From Vibrio sp. YMD68 (GTDB taxonomy: Bacteria > Pseudomonadota > Gammaproteobacteria > Enterobacterales > Vibrionaceae), in contig NZ_CP124615.1 in the NCBI RefSeq assembly GCF_029958905.1, positions 1 to 64,000 of the forward strand: DNA of 64,000 nt, given 5' to 3'. The notes beneath the pieces were generated by a model, which saw only the letters and a program-made list of their open reading frames with translations, had not been told where the DNA came from and made no database searches. Position numbers and translations under genes: made by a program. Below, one piece after another: positions 33,485 through 41,362 of the stretch (positions within the stretch are counted from its first letter, which is position 1; each line of letters opens with the position of its first letter).

Positions 33485-34360
33485 ATGTCAGAACAAACCA
33501 CACCACAACAACAAAAATCATTCAGTCCAATGCAGAAAAAGCTACTGGCCGTTGGTGCTGCTATGACCCTAATTTTGGGAGCGTCTGTCGCTACAGTGGG
33601 ATATCAAATTTACCAGACCAAAGAGTTGCTCATTCAAGAGCGCGATTCTCTCCAGTCGAAGATTACTCAACTAGAAAGTGACTATCGCTTTAAATCAGAA
33701 GAGCGCTTTAACAATGCAGTTCAAAAAGCACTGGAACATTTCGTTCAACAGAAACGCGAACAGGATATTCAGGCTAAATACGCAAAATACGAATCAGCTC
33801 CCGAACAAGTGCCTGACGATAAACGCATATATGGAAACCTGAACGCTCGATTCACGCTGGTGGAATTTTCTGACCTGGAGTGTCCGTTCTGCAAAAAATT
33901 CCACGACACACCAAAAGAAGTGGTGGATGCAAGTAACGGGAATATCAACTGGCAATGGAAACATCTGCCATTGAGTTTTCATAACCCAGCGGCTGAAAAA
34001 GAAGCGTTAGCAGCGGAATGTGTTGCTGAACAAAAAGGCAACCGTGGATTCTGGGTGTTCTTAGACGAAGTATTTGCCAAATCACAAGGCAATGGTGGTG
34101 GAGTACCTAATTTGGCAGAAGTTATTGAGAGTGTTGGTGCCGATGCTTCCCTGGTTCGAGAGTGTTTAGCTTCTGGCCGTTACGACCTGAAAATAGCAGC
34201 AGATGTGAAGCAAGCTACTGAAAATGGCATTTCAGGTACACCAGCGACTTTCATCGTAGATAACCAAACTGGGAAAACTCAGCTTATTCGTGGGGCACAG
34301 CCATCACAAGCTATCGCGGCCATCATCCGAAAAATGATGATTGAATCCGAAAACAACTAA
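33485..34360 (+). CDS. DsbA/DsbG-like membrane-anchored thiol:disulfide oxidoreductase
   Basis: 291 residues: N-terminal membrane helix (about 18-40), a short coiled coil, then a DsbA-type thioredoxin fold with VEFSDLECPFCKKFHD (CPFC active site) and the cis-Pro loop GISGTPATFIV. It should catalyse disulfide formation or exchange in periplasmic proteins such as the Cys-containing transfer and surface proteins. It follows sppA by 12 bases. Confidence 0.88.
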   Translation: MSEQTTPQQQKSFSPMQKKLLAVGAAMTLILGASVATVGYQIYQTKELLIQERDSLQSKITQLESDYRFKSEERFNNAVQKALEHFVQQKREQDIQAKYAKYESAPEQVPDDKRIYGNLNARFTLVEFSDLECPFCKKFHDTPKEVVDASNGNINWQWKHLPLSFHNPAAEKEALAAECVAEQKGNRGFWVFLDEVFAKSQGNGGGVPNLAEVIESVGADASLVRECLASGRYDLKIAADVKQATENGISGTPATFIVDNQTGKTQLIRGAQPSQAIAAIIRKMMIESENN

Positions 34361-34378
34361 CAACAGAGGATGTAATTG

Positions 34379-35953
34379 ATGTTAAGAAGAACAGCTTTAG
34401 CAGCTGCTCTACTATCAGTGTTGGCAGGATGTGGTGGTTCCAGTGGAGGCACTGGAACTACTTCCAATGGCAATGGTAGTGAAAGCAATAACCAAGACAA
34501 CTCAACAGAAACAACAACGGTCGATAAGCGAGAATGGCAAAAAGAAGTGTTACTAAGTTCTCCAACAAGAGATGCAACACTTCCTGTCATCCAGCTACAA
34601 AACGAAAATGGTTCGGCTGTTCTATACAGTGCTTGGGTCGAAGAAGCCAACAATGGCAAACCGGATGAGCTATATGCTTCTGTAGCCCCTATTGAAGACT
34701 ATGCGAATGGCAATGTACCTAACAAAGTCAAGATAAGTGCCGATATTGGTGAAATACTAAGATCAGACTGGCAACCATTCATTGTCGATGAAAACCACTA
34801 CAAGAGCTCTGTTCAAATGAGCCTTTCAAATCATGGTAATGCCTATATTACATGGGTACAGAGAGACAATAGTAACAACCAGAAACTGAACGTTTCCTAT
34901 TACGACGCAACAACACAAGAATGGTCCCCACCATTAGAAGTTGATCATGTACTTATGACTGACGCGGCAGCTACGAATGAGGAAAGTCGAGTAAAAATCA
35001 CCGACAACACTCTCTTCACTGACCCGTCAGGACAAAGCATCGTTATCTGGCAAACTCCGATTTTTGGCTCCGATACAAATGCATTGGAAATAGCCTGGTT
35101 AAGCAACGACGGCACAAAAGCCAATATCATTGCAACGACAGAACTTTCGAGAAATATAAAAACAAACAGTGACGGTGAAGTTAAAAGTGCTATCTCGATA
35201 CATTCAGTAGAAACTTCTCCTGGCGTACTTGAAATCCTAAGTATCGAAAAGGGCGCTGATGATGAAAATGATGTCCTAGCCAAACATACCGTCAAACTTG
35301 GTCCCTTCAATACGCCTGTAGTGGAACGCAGCGTTATTGATGATGATGGAGTCAAGAGTGGTTTAGCATCTATCAACACTAACCTTACTAGCTATGCGCT
35401 ATGGTCTGAAAGCCGAGGGTCGGGTTCTTCTGACCTAATCGGCGTAACATGGCGTAGTGACAACAGTGGTTACTCTCCTATCTCAGGCATTCCCAATATA
35501 AGTGCCGATGCAGGGCAAGCTAGCTTAACCAATACCAATGGCGATGTTCATGCTGTATGGCGTCAACGCGACAATGTTGTTGGCAATACCATCAGAACAG
35601 AGAAGCTAATGTTTGCCACATTAGAACAATCCATAGCAAGTAACGTCACAGAGCTCAATTCAAACGGTGCTATATATCCACGTTTGTTTTCTGGAAATGA
35701 CGACAAGTTATATACAACTTGGAATGGCGAGTACTTCCATATCAAAGAGGCATACATCGAATCTGGAGATATCCATTGGCAAGAAACATATCGTCCATCC
35801 TGTGACCCAACAACAGCGATTGATGACCTCTTGTGTGGTCTAGGTGTGCGGGAACGGTACAGCGCGATGGTCGATGGAGATTATGGTGCAATGTCATGGC
35901 TGAAAGATGTAAATGGCACAAAGTCAGTATTTATCTCTATCAGCACAAATTGA
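34379..35953 (+). CDS. Large predicted lipoprotein, beta-propeller-like
   Basis: 524 residues with lipobox SVLAGCGGS and a Gly/Ser/Asn-rich linker. The mature part has repeated segments of the form (A/V)xYxxWVE, YITWVQRD, IVIWQTP, YALWSES, VHAVWRQRD and YTTWNGE at intervals of about 60-70 residues, as in sialidase- or propeller-type blades. A surface-exposed binding role is inferred. It starts 18 bases after the DsbA-like gene and is ended by a terminator. Confidence 0.6.
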   Translation: MLRRTALAAALLSVLAGCGGSSGGTGTTSNGNGSESNNQDNSTETTTVDKREWQKEVLLSSPTRDATLPVIQLQNENGSAVLYSAWVEEANNGKPDELYASVAPIEDYANGNVPNKVKISADIGEILRSDWQPFIVDENHYKSSVQMSLSNHGNAYITWVQRDNSNNQKLNVSYYDATTQEWSPPLEVDHVLMTDAAATNEESRVKITDNTLFTDPSGQSIVIWQTPIFGSDTNALEIAWLSNDGTKANIIATTELSRNIKTNSDGEVKSAISIHSVETSPGVLEILSIEKGADDENDVLAKHTVKLGPFNTPVVERSVIDDDGVKSGLASINTNLTSYALWSESRGSGSSDLIGVTWRSDNSGYSPISGIPNISADAGQASLTNTNGDVHAVWRQRDNVVGNTIRTEKLMFATLEQSIASNVTELNSNGAIYPRLFSGNDDKLYTTWNGEYFHIKEAYIESGDIHWQETYRPSCDPTTAIDDLLCGLGVRERYSAMVDGDYGAMSWLKDVNGTKSVFISISTN

Positions 35954-35969
35954 CTTTCACATGTGAAAG
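35954..35969. promoter_or_regulatory. Palindrome CTTTCACATGTGAAAG, copy 3
   Basis: Begins at the base after the lipoprotein stop codon and lies directly before a terminator. Confidence 0.8.
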
Positions 35970-35970
35970 C

Positions 35971-35994
35971 GGCCCCAGCAATTGGGGCCTTTTT
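35971..35994 (+). terminator. Rho-independent terminator
   Basis: GGCCCC - AGCAATT - GGGGCC followed by TTTTT, ending the 30.6-36.0 kb gene series. Confidence 0.88.
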
Positions 35995-36100
35995 GATTGG
36001 AGACTACTAAGTCCCCATCCAAAAAGGGCTTCTGGTTCAACGATGACAGTATCCGTCACAGCTATGGATCGGAATTAAATGAAAAAACAACCTAAAAACA

Positions 36101-36118
36101 ACTTTCACATGTGAAAGT
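36101..36118. promoter_or_regulatory. Palindrome CTTTCACATGTGAAAG, copy 4
   Basis: ACTTTCACATGTGAAAGT ends 20 bases before ATG 36139. It overlaps the end of a 17-bp word CAACCTAAAAACAACTT that also lies before the lipoprotein gene at 28128. Confidence 0.8.
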
Positions 36119-36138
36119 GGAATAGGTAAGGAGTGAAA

Positions 36139-36561
36139 ATGAAACCACAAATGATGATAAAAATGGCAGCAGCCTACATGATGGCATCAGCTGTAATTTG
36201 GAGTGCTGGAGTATGGTTACTAGAACTACCCTCGCCTCTTGGTACTCAAACATGGACGACGTGGTTGGGAGGTCCAATTTTAGTTCTAGTATGCGCATCT
36301 TTCATTTCGTACTTGCTTGTAACCTATCACTCAACTGGATTGCTCTTCACTAAAATCTGGATGCTGTGCAATGTCTGCTTGTCTGGGTACAGCCTATTCA
36401 TGACGTTCAATGATCTAATGCTGGCTGGTGGATGTTTAGCGATTCTCTTAGGGTCTCTTTGGTTCTTGAAGGAACTGGAGCGACCAGAAATGAAAGGGGC
36501 CTATACCGCTATTTCGGCATTACACAAACAAATGTGGAATGCTCTATCAGGACAACAGTAA
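36139..36561 (+). CDS. Polytopic membrane protein
   Basis: About 140 residues, AAGGAG five bases before ATG 36139. Four hydrophobic helices and a charged C-terminal helix (LKELERPEMKGAYTAI). No family recognised. First gene of a short operon with the thermonuclease-like gene. Palindrome copy 4 overlies its leader, so it may be repressed by the palindrome-binding protein. Confidence 0.6.
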   Translation: MKPQMMIKMAAAYMMASAVIWSAGVWLLELPSPLGTQTWTTWLGGPILVLVCASFISYLLVTYHSTGLLFTKIWMLCNVCLSGYSLFMTFNDLMLAGGCLAILLGSLWFLKELERPEMKGAYTAISALHKQMWNALSGQQ

Positions 36562-36571
36562 GGAATTAATC

Positions 36572-37081
36572 ATGCTTAAAAAAATTCTAGCTACCACCCT
36601 TCTCTACTTCGTTTTTAATGCACCAATTATGGCTGAAACCTTTTATGGGAAGGTGGTACGAGTCAGCGATGGTGACACTATAAAAGTCCTCACAGATGCC
36701 TCATGCACTGGCACCTATCAGTGTACCGATGGTAAAAAAGAACACCGTATTAGACTTGCAGAAATCGACACACCCGAGTCGAAACAACCCTGGGGAAAGA
36801 AAGCAAAACAAGCCCTTCTTTCTATAGTGGGTGGGAAAGTCGTTCGTGTAGAACAAACCGACGTTGATCGTTATGGCCGCATTGTTGGTCATATTTACGT
36901 CGATGATTTGTGGGTAAACGGACAACTGGTAAAAACGGGTAACGCATGGGTATACAGGCGGTATGCAAAAAGCACTGAACTGTTCTCTTACGAGCAAGAG
37001 GCAAAACAGAATGGGGTAGGCTTATGGGCATTGCCGGAAGCAGAAAGAATGCCACCTTGGGAATGGAGACGTAAAAAGTGA
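36572..37081 (+). CDS. nuc: Exported thermonuclease (SNase-family) protein
   Basis: 169 residues from ATG 36572 (AAGGA upstream), signal peptide ending APIMAE. GKVVRVSDGDTIKVL, RIRLAEIDTPESKQPWG and VDRYGRIVGHIYV contain the Arg, Glu and Arg of the staphylococcal nuclease active site plus the DGD and DTPE calcium ligands. An extra Cys pair (SCTGTYQC) could form a disulfide. It would degrade DNA or RNA in the periplasm. IncA/C plasmids carry a similar gene. Confidence 0.88.
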   Translation: MLKKILATTLLYFVFNAPIMAETFYGKVVRVSDGDTIKVLTDASCTGTYQCTDGKKEHRIRLAEIDTPESKQPWGKKAKQALLSIVGGKVVRVEQTDVDRYGRIVGHIYVDDLWVNGQLVKTGNAWVYRRYAKSTELFSYEQEAKQNGVGLWALPEAERMPPWEWRRKK

Positions 37082-37593
37082 AACTATCCATTAACAACCA
37101 ACTGGGTAGGGATGTAAGCACATTGGCTTTGAATGTATTTGGTATTTTTGTCTATATCAGCCTGATCCGGATATACCTCCACCAGCTGACGCTTCCAGAG
37201 CCACTACTTTTTGCTCTTATGTTCTCCCTTGTATTCAATATCTACTATGAGTTTAAAGCGGGGATATCCCGCTTAACCCATGTAAGAATACTGTGTACCA
37301 TCATTATCTTTTGTGTTGCGGCATTCCTTGCCCAAGAGATTAGAGGTGTCTATCTAACAACTATGGCCGAACTTATAAACTACGAGAACGCAGAAGAACT
37401 CATAGGGCAAGAGTACTTAAAAGCTGCTCAAAATAGAGTTGTTGGTTACGGTGGGTGTTTTGCAGTTGGTTTGGTAACGGCGAGAATGTTGCTCTACAAA
37501 ATCTTAGTTAACGTGGCAAGTAGAGTTTTGGTATTGCCTAACTATCGCGGTAACGTTTGTCCAATGTGCCAGCAACCGACACAAATCCACTAA
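37078..37593 (+). CDS. Polytopic membrane protein with C-terminal CPMC
   Basis: 171 residues; GTG 37078 overlaps the nuclease stop (GTGA), showing coupling. Four hydrophobic segments; a C-terminal tail with NVCPMCQQP that may bind metal or be redox-active. No family recognised. Confidence 0.6.
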   Translation: MKLSINNQLGRDVSTLALNVFGIFVYISLIRIYLHQLTLPEPLLFALMFSLVFNIYYEFKAGISRLTHVRILCTIIIFCVAAFLAQEIRGVYLTTMAELINYENAEELIGQEYLKAAQNRVVGYGGCFAVGLVTARMLLYKILVNVASRVLVLPNYRGNVCPMCQQPTQIH

Positions 37594-37597
37594 ATCC

Positions 37598-37873
37598 TCA
37601 GCCGACTTTCACATGTGAAAGTCGGTACTTCATCATATCACCTGACGATAGAAGCCCTTTCTCCACAAAGCATTTCATCAAAGACATACTCAAAAAAAAT
37701 CGCTCTCGCTCACTAAGGATCAAAATGTTGGCGTTATGCATTTCACGATATGCAATTACCGTCATCATACTTGCTTCAAGCGGTTCTGCTTGGCCTATTA
37801 CTGCTTTAATGTCTGGCAGGCTATCTAGATCCACGCCAGGCACAGCTTCGTGCAGTGTATTTAATTTAAACAC
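37598..37873 (-). CDS. Small hypothetical protein, paralogue of 1097-1324
   Basis: 91 residues, GTG start at 37873. PLEASMMTVIAYREMHNANI is similar to PLEANLMTIVTQREMYLANF of the 1.1-kb protein, and both continue with a hydrophobic-basic helix. The last codons (SHVKV) come from palindrome copy 5, exactly as in the gene ending at 29817, so the palindrome has been tolerated inside two coding ends. Function unknown. Confidence 0.55.
   Translation of the reverse strand: MFKLNTLHEAVPGVDLDSLPDIKAVIGQAEPLEASMMTVIAYREMHNANILILSERERFFLSMSLMKCFVEKGLLSSGDMMKYRLSHVKVG
37602..37625. promoter_or_regulatory. Palindrome CTTTCACATGTGAAAG, copy 5 (extended)
   Basis: The longest copy: the symmetry extends to 24 bp with CCGA and TCGG at the ends. 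It lies between convergent genes, where it could also form a terminator-like stem. Confidence 0.8.
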
Positions 37874-37957
37874 TAATATTTACCCAATAAATAAGTTGCT
37901 TTCAAAGGTTCACGATAAGTAATAGTTAATATAGTAGATCTTATCAATGAACATAAA

Positions 37958-37974
37958 ATGTTCTGTCAGAACAT
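37958..37974. promoter_or_regulatory. 17-bp palindrome ATGTTCTG-T-CAGAACAT
   Basis: Exact 8-bp arms around one base, in the 379-base gap between the 91-residue gene and the methyltransferase gene. It has the look of a repressor operator; the binding protein is unknown. Otherwise this gap holds palindrome copy 6 and a promoter but no gene. Confidence 0.45.
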
Positions 37975-38013
37975 CGCAAGGATCTCATTATAGATAAAGA
38001 AGATCCAACTCGC

Positions 38014-38031
38014 ACTTTCACATGTGAAAGT
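38014..38031. promoter_or_regulatory. Palindrome CTTTCACATGTGAAAG, copy 6
   Basis: ACTTTCACATGTGAAAGT in the intergenic region, 222 bases before the methyltransferase start. Confidence 0.8.
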
Positions 38032-38196
38032 CTGTGGCATAAGTTGGCAGGAATCTCATATTTTACAAAACGTTACCCTAGCGAAGTCGCCATAAACTCA
38101 ACAATTAATCACTTTAAAGAGCTCCCATTATCCAATTAGTTCAATTCCATCGAAGAGATATACCGACATCCCTACAGGATTTAGATGTTGCCATTT

Positions 38197-38224
38197 TATT
38201 TAAAGAACTATAAAATGATTCTAT
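38197..38224 (+). promoter_or_regulatory. Promoter element shared with 29943-29970
   Basis: TATTTAAAGAACTATAAAAT and the following eight bases match the earlier copy at 26 of 28 positions. TATAAA at 38209-38214 is the probable -10, 39 bases before the methyltransferase start. Confidence 0.5.
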
Positions 38225-38252
38225 GAATTATTAATATTGGTCTGGAGCATAA

Positions 38253-39506
38253 ATGAAACCAAACATGCAGGGGCAGCTGGAGCTTTTCCATGTGGAAGAA
38301 GCTTATGCACAAGCTGATGGTCCAATGACCAATGCCGAGCTATATGCGAAGGTAGCAAGTATAGCCGGGCTATCAGAGGCTGAAATCAATACTAAAGCCG
38401 AAATCGGCAAAGCCAAGGCACAACACAGCCCTATCAAAAGAAAAATTCGTTGGTTTCAGCAAACATTAAAGTCTATGAATATCATCCAAAAAGTGGACGG
38501 TGAGCGTGGCGTATGGAAGCTGGCAAACAAAAATAAAAAAGGGCTTCACGAAGCAATGGGCGAAGTAAAGCTTGTCGCATATTCAACAAATCTAGGCATC
38601 GCTATTTGGGGAAATAGCAAAAAGGTATTCACAGAGCTTGGAGAGCCAATCCACCTTTGTGTGACATCTCCTCCTTATCCTTTAAAAATCGAGCGCGGGT
38701 ATGGAAATGTTAGTGAACAGGCATGGGTGGACTTTATCACCGAGTCTTTGGAACCAATTGTAGAAAACTTGGTGCCAGGGGGTTCTGTGGTACTCAACGT
38801 GAGTAACGACATTTTTGAAAGTAAACGCCCTTCACGTTCAACTTACCTTGAACGTATGGTCTTAGCTCTAAATGATCGATTAGGGCTTTCATTAATGGAC
38901 CGTTGGCCCTGGATAAACACATCCAAGCCACCAGCTCCAACCCAATGGGCTTGCGTTAACCGTATGCAGCTTTGTTCCGCGTGGGAACCTGTTTACTGGT
39001 TTACGAACGACCCAGACCGAGTTCGCTCTGATAACCGAAGAGTTTTGGTAGAGCACACTGAGCAACATAAGAAATTACTCGAACAAGGGGGCGATAGTCG
39101 TATCGCTACTTACGGTGATGGTGCTTACCGATTAAGAGGGAATGCCTTTTCCAATAAAACGCAAGGCAAGATCCCTAAAAACATAATCCAACGAGGTCAT
39201 CGCTGTGCTGATACATCAGCTGTAAGGAAGATAGCCAAGGAATTGGGTTTACCACCACACCCTGCAATGTTTCCTACAGACATTCCATCATTCGCTATTG
39301 AGTTCCTAACCAATGAAGATGAGCTGGTGGTTGATCTCTTTTCTGGTAGCAATAAAACCGGACTGGCAGCGGAGAGAGCGGGGCGACGTTGGGTTGCATG
39401 TGACTTAATTTTAGAGTACGTGCGAACACAAGCTGAGTTGTTTAGCTCGTTTGCTGGCTTTTGGATGAATCCTGCTTTGGCCTGTGTCGGTCGAAGTGTT
39501 AAATAA
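38253..39506 (+). CDS. DNA methyltransferase (N4-cytosine/N6-adenine, beta class) with N-terminal winged helix
   Basis: 417 residues. About residues 20-100 form a winged-helix part (NAELYAKVASIAGLSEAE, IKRKIRWFQQTLK) as in Mrr-N domains. Motif IV is VTSPPYPLKI, motif I VVDLFSGSNKTGLAAERAGR comes after it, and WVACDLI is motif II, giving the beta order. TSPPY is typical of N4-cytosine enzymes. No restriction enzyme gene is next to it, so it is probably an orphan that shields the plasmid from host restriction. Confidence 0.85.
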   Translation: MKPNMQGQLELFHVEEAYAQADGPMTNAELYAKVASIAGLSEAEINTKAEIGKAKAQHSPIKRKIRWFQQTLKSMNIIQKVDGERGVWKLANKNKKGLHEAMGEVKLVAYSTNLGIAIWGNSKKVFTELGEPIHLCVTSPPYPLKIERGYGNVSEQAWVDFITESLEPIVENLVPGGSVVLNVSNDIFESKRPSRSTYLERMVLALNDRLGLSLMDRWPWINTSKPPAPTQWACVNRMQLCSAWEPVYWFTNDPDRVRSDNRRVLVEHTEQHKKLLEQGGDSRIATYGDGAYRLRGNAFSNKTQGKIPKNIIQRGHRCADTSAVRKIAKELGLPPHPAMFPTDIPSFAIEFLTNEDELVVDLFSGSNKTGLAAERAGRRWVACDLILEYVRTQAELFSSFAGFWMNPALACVGRSVK

Positions 39507-39531
39507 ACTCGTGATTACTGGAGAGTACATT

Positions 39532-39774
39532 ATGAACAAACCTTCAAATACACCAAGCACACTGGTTGTATCCATGCTTTGTATTTTAGTCCTAGCTCTG
39601 GAGTTTGCTGCTGTAACCCATTTTACTGGTTCTACTTCACCTTTAGATTGGGATCGCATCACGCTTATCACCGTTGCTTATTTAGCCGCAAGTACCATCT
39701 TAGGTGCCACATTTTGCTTGGTTAAAAGCAAGTTGCGTTTCAATACTCTGCAACATCAAAAAAATCTGGGATAG
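39532..39774 (+). CDS. Small two-helix membrane protein
   Basis: 80 residues from ATG 39532 (GGAGAG upstream). Two hydrophobic helices separated by a polar loop (TGSTSPLDWDR), then a basic tail. No family recognised. It and the following three small genes are tightly spaced after the methyltransferase. Confidence 0.55.
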   Translation: MNKPSNTPSTLVVSMLCILVLALEFAAVTHFTGSTSPLDWDRITLITVAYLAASTILGATFCLVKSKLRFNTLQHQKNLG

Positions 39775-39779
39775 CAAGA

Positions 39780-39986
39780 ATGCCAGGTCAATGCGATAAA
39801 GCAGGACTAAGCCGTTGGTGCAATAACCAGGATGTTCGACAGGTTCAGCTACGTAGCCAGGCTGCTGGTGTATTTGGTACGAACGAGTTCAAAGGGCCTG
39901 TCGTATATATGTGTAGTGAGTGTAGAAAGTCTAATAGAGGGTCTTTCAAGTTCTACACGCAACTCGAACCACAAGGAGCGAAATAG
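39780..39986 (+). CDS. Small Cys-containing hypothetical protein
   Basis: 68 residues; four cysteines including MCSECRK, suggesting a zinc knuckle. The stop overlaps the next GTG start by one base. Function unknown. Confidence 0.45.
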   Translation: MPGQCDKAGLSRWCNNQDVRQVQLRSQAAGVFGTNEFKGPVVYMCSECRKSNRGSFKFYTQLEPQGAK

Positions 39987-40429
39987 TGCAAAACCATAAA
40001 GAACAACTGTTCGAACTCATTAAGAACTCAGACAAGAAGTTTCTGGGAAACAGTTACCCTGAATACGGACAGATAGTAATCAGAGGGGCTGCTATGGGTG
40101 CGCCATATGATTTCGACCATGCTGTTGGTTATATCGTTCAAGTACGAGAGAAGCGTGGCGCATATGGCTCTGAACAATATCTTGTGCGTCATCCAAATGG
40201 AGAGCTACACACACATGAAAACCAATCCTTCTGGCTACTAAACGAAGAGCATCAAGAGCAAGCTTTAGCTTTATTTGCCCAAAAGCCAACAGAAGAGGGG
40301 GGCGATACTGTTTACACGGTAGCCGAAGGTTTTCCAGAATCCGGCTATATCATTCCTTTTAAAGAAGGTGCGCCAAAGAGCGAAAATCAGCATCTAACTA
40401 TGGCAATTACTATCACGGAGAACAAATAG
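39986..40429 (+). CDS. Hypothetical soluble protein
   Basis: 147 residues, GTG start with AAGGAG upstream. The sequence is mixed alpha/beta, with a VGYIVQVREKRGAYGSEQYL strand pair and HPNGELHTHENQSFW. No family recognised. Coupled to both neighbours. Confidence 0.55.
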   Translation: MQNHKEQLFELIKNSDKKFLGNSYPEYGQIVIRGAAMGAPYDFDHAVGYIVQVREKRGAYGSEQYLVRHPNGELHTHENQSFWLLNEEHQEQALALFAQKPTEEGGDTVYTVAEGFPESGYIIPFKEGAPKSENQHLTMAITITENK

Positions 40430-40430
40430 A

Positions 40431-40613
40431 ATGGACCCTAAAAAGAAAGAGCTTGCGGAAATGTTCATTCAGAGTTGTATTGAGCAAGGCTTAACTATGG
40501 ACGAGTCAGCTGAATTGTCAGCTCATATACTCATATCAGCTGTTAGTGCAAACGGGAAAAGTCATACGAGAATCGAGATTGCCAATCTCGGCTCAGTGGA
40601 AGTTGAATGCTAA
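40431..40613 (+). CDS. Small acidic helical protein
   Basis: 60 residues, ACGGAG upstream and one base after the preceding stop. A predicted helix (KKELAEMFIQSCIEQGLTMD) and a second helix, then a beta tail. Length and spacing support a real gene; function unknown. Confidence 0.45.
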   Translation: MDPKKKELAEMFIQSCIEQGLTMDESAELSAHILISAVSANGKSHTRIEIANLGSVEVEC

Positions 40614-40638
40614 GGGCTCTAGGAGGCAAGGATGGCTC

Positions 40639-41013
40639 CTAGAGAATGGCAAATCCATTGCCAGCGATATCAAAGTGTTTGTTCTTCATCACCAGACCAG
40701 AAGAAGGATTAACTATAAACCGTTGCTTTTTAATAGCAGGAGTATTTGGAACGCGCTTGATTGAAGCTGTGGCCGAAAAAACAACAAACGCCAAAAGAGC
40801 AACTACGGCAACCTGCCATGAAAAGTAAACTACGCCAGACCAAAAGACTACCACTACTACTGCATTTTTATGAACAAGCCTAAGCAGAGGCATCAACCAG
40901 AAAACAACCGCTACGCTGATTACAGCCAAACCCCATTGATTATCGTTAGTTTCAATCATAGCAACGCCAAGAAGAATCACTGCTAAAGCAACTAGGTTAA
41001 GTACGTGTCTCAT
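40639..41013 (-). CDS. Small polytopic membrane protein, paralogue of 20660-21046
   Basis: 124 residues, three membrane helices and a basic tail (IKKQRFIVNPSSGLVMKNK). It shares the helix sequences and the NP(S/A)(S/T)GL motif of the tail with the protein beside traG. GGAG precedes ATG 41013. The pair may be two exclusion or surface specificities, or one may regulate the other. Confidence 0.6.
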   Translation of the reverse strand: MRHVLNLVALAVILLGVAMIETNDNQWGLAVISVAVVFWLMPLLRLVHKNAVVVVVFWSGVVYFSWQVAVVALLAFVVFSATASIKRVPNTPAIKKQRFIVNPSSGLVMKNKHFDIAGNGFAIL

Positions 41014-41144
41014 TTTTCGTCTCCTTAATTGACTCTGGAAAGCTATCTCGGCATCACCGTCAAGCCCTCATTTAATTCAACTTACACTTCCATAATATCA
41101 TGGAATTAAAAAATGCAACCGTGACCCAGAAACACGCTTAGCCC

Positions 41145-41162
41145 ACTTTCACATGTGAAAGT
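41145..41162. promoter_or_regulatory. Palindrome CTTTCACATGTGAAAG, copy 7
   Basis: ACTTTCACATGTGAAAGT between the membrane gene and the upstream iterons, 132 bases before the latter gene start and 36 bases before the first iteron. Confidence 0.8.
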
Positions 41163-41197
41163 CTTATGTAGCAATGCCTAAGAGCGTGATCTGGCTT

Positions 41198-41326
41198 TTC
41201 CTAAAATTAAGGTATGGTCGAACATTTCCTAAAATTAAGCTATAACGTGAAATGTAAAGCGTTCTATTGTCCTTTTTTAAGGTATAAATCACATCTATTT
41301 GGCTTGTTTTCCTCTTTTTAAGGTAT
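41198..41326. repeat. Upstream iterons of the replication genes
   Basis: Four copies of TTCCTNNNNTTAAGSTAT at 41198-41215, 41226-41243, about 41268-41285 (one base shorter) and 41309-41326. They lie directly before the first rep gene and cover its promoter, so the initiator probably represses itself here. Confidence 0.75.
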
Positions 41327-41362
41327 GTGGTATGCTTCAAAAAAACATTACGGTATTAAAAA

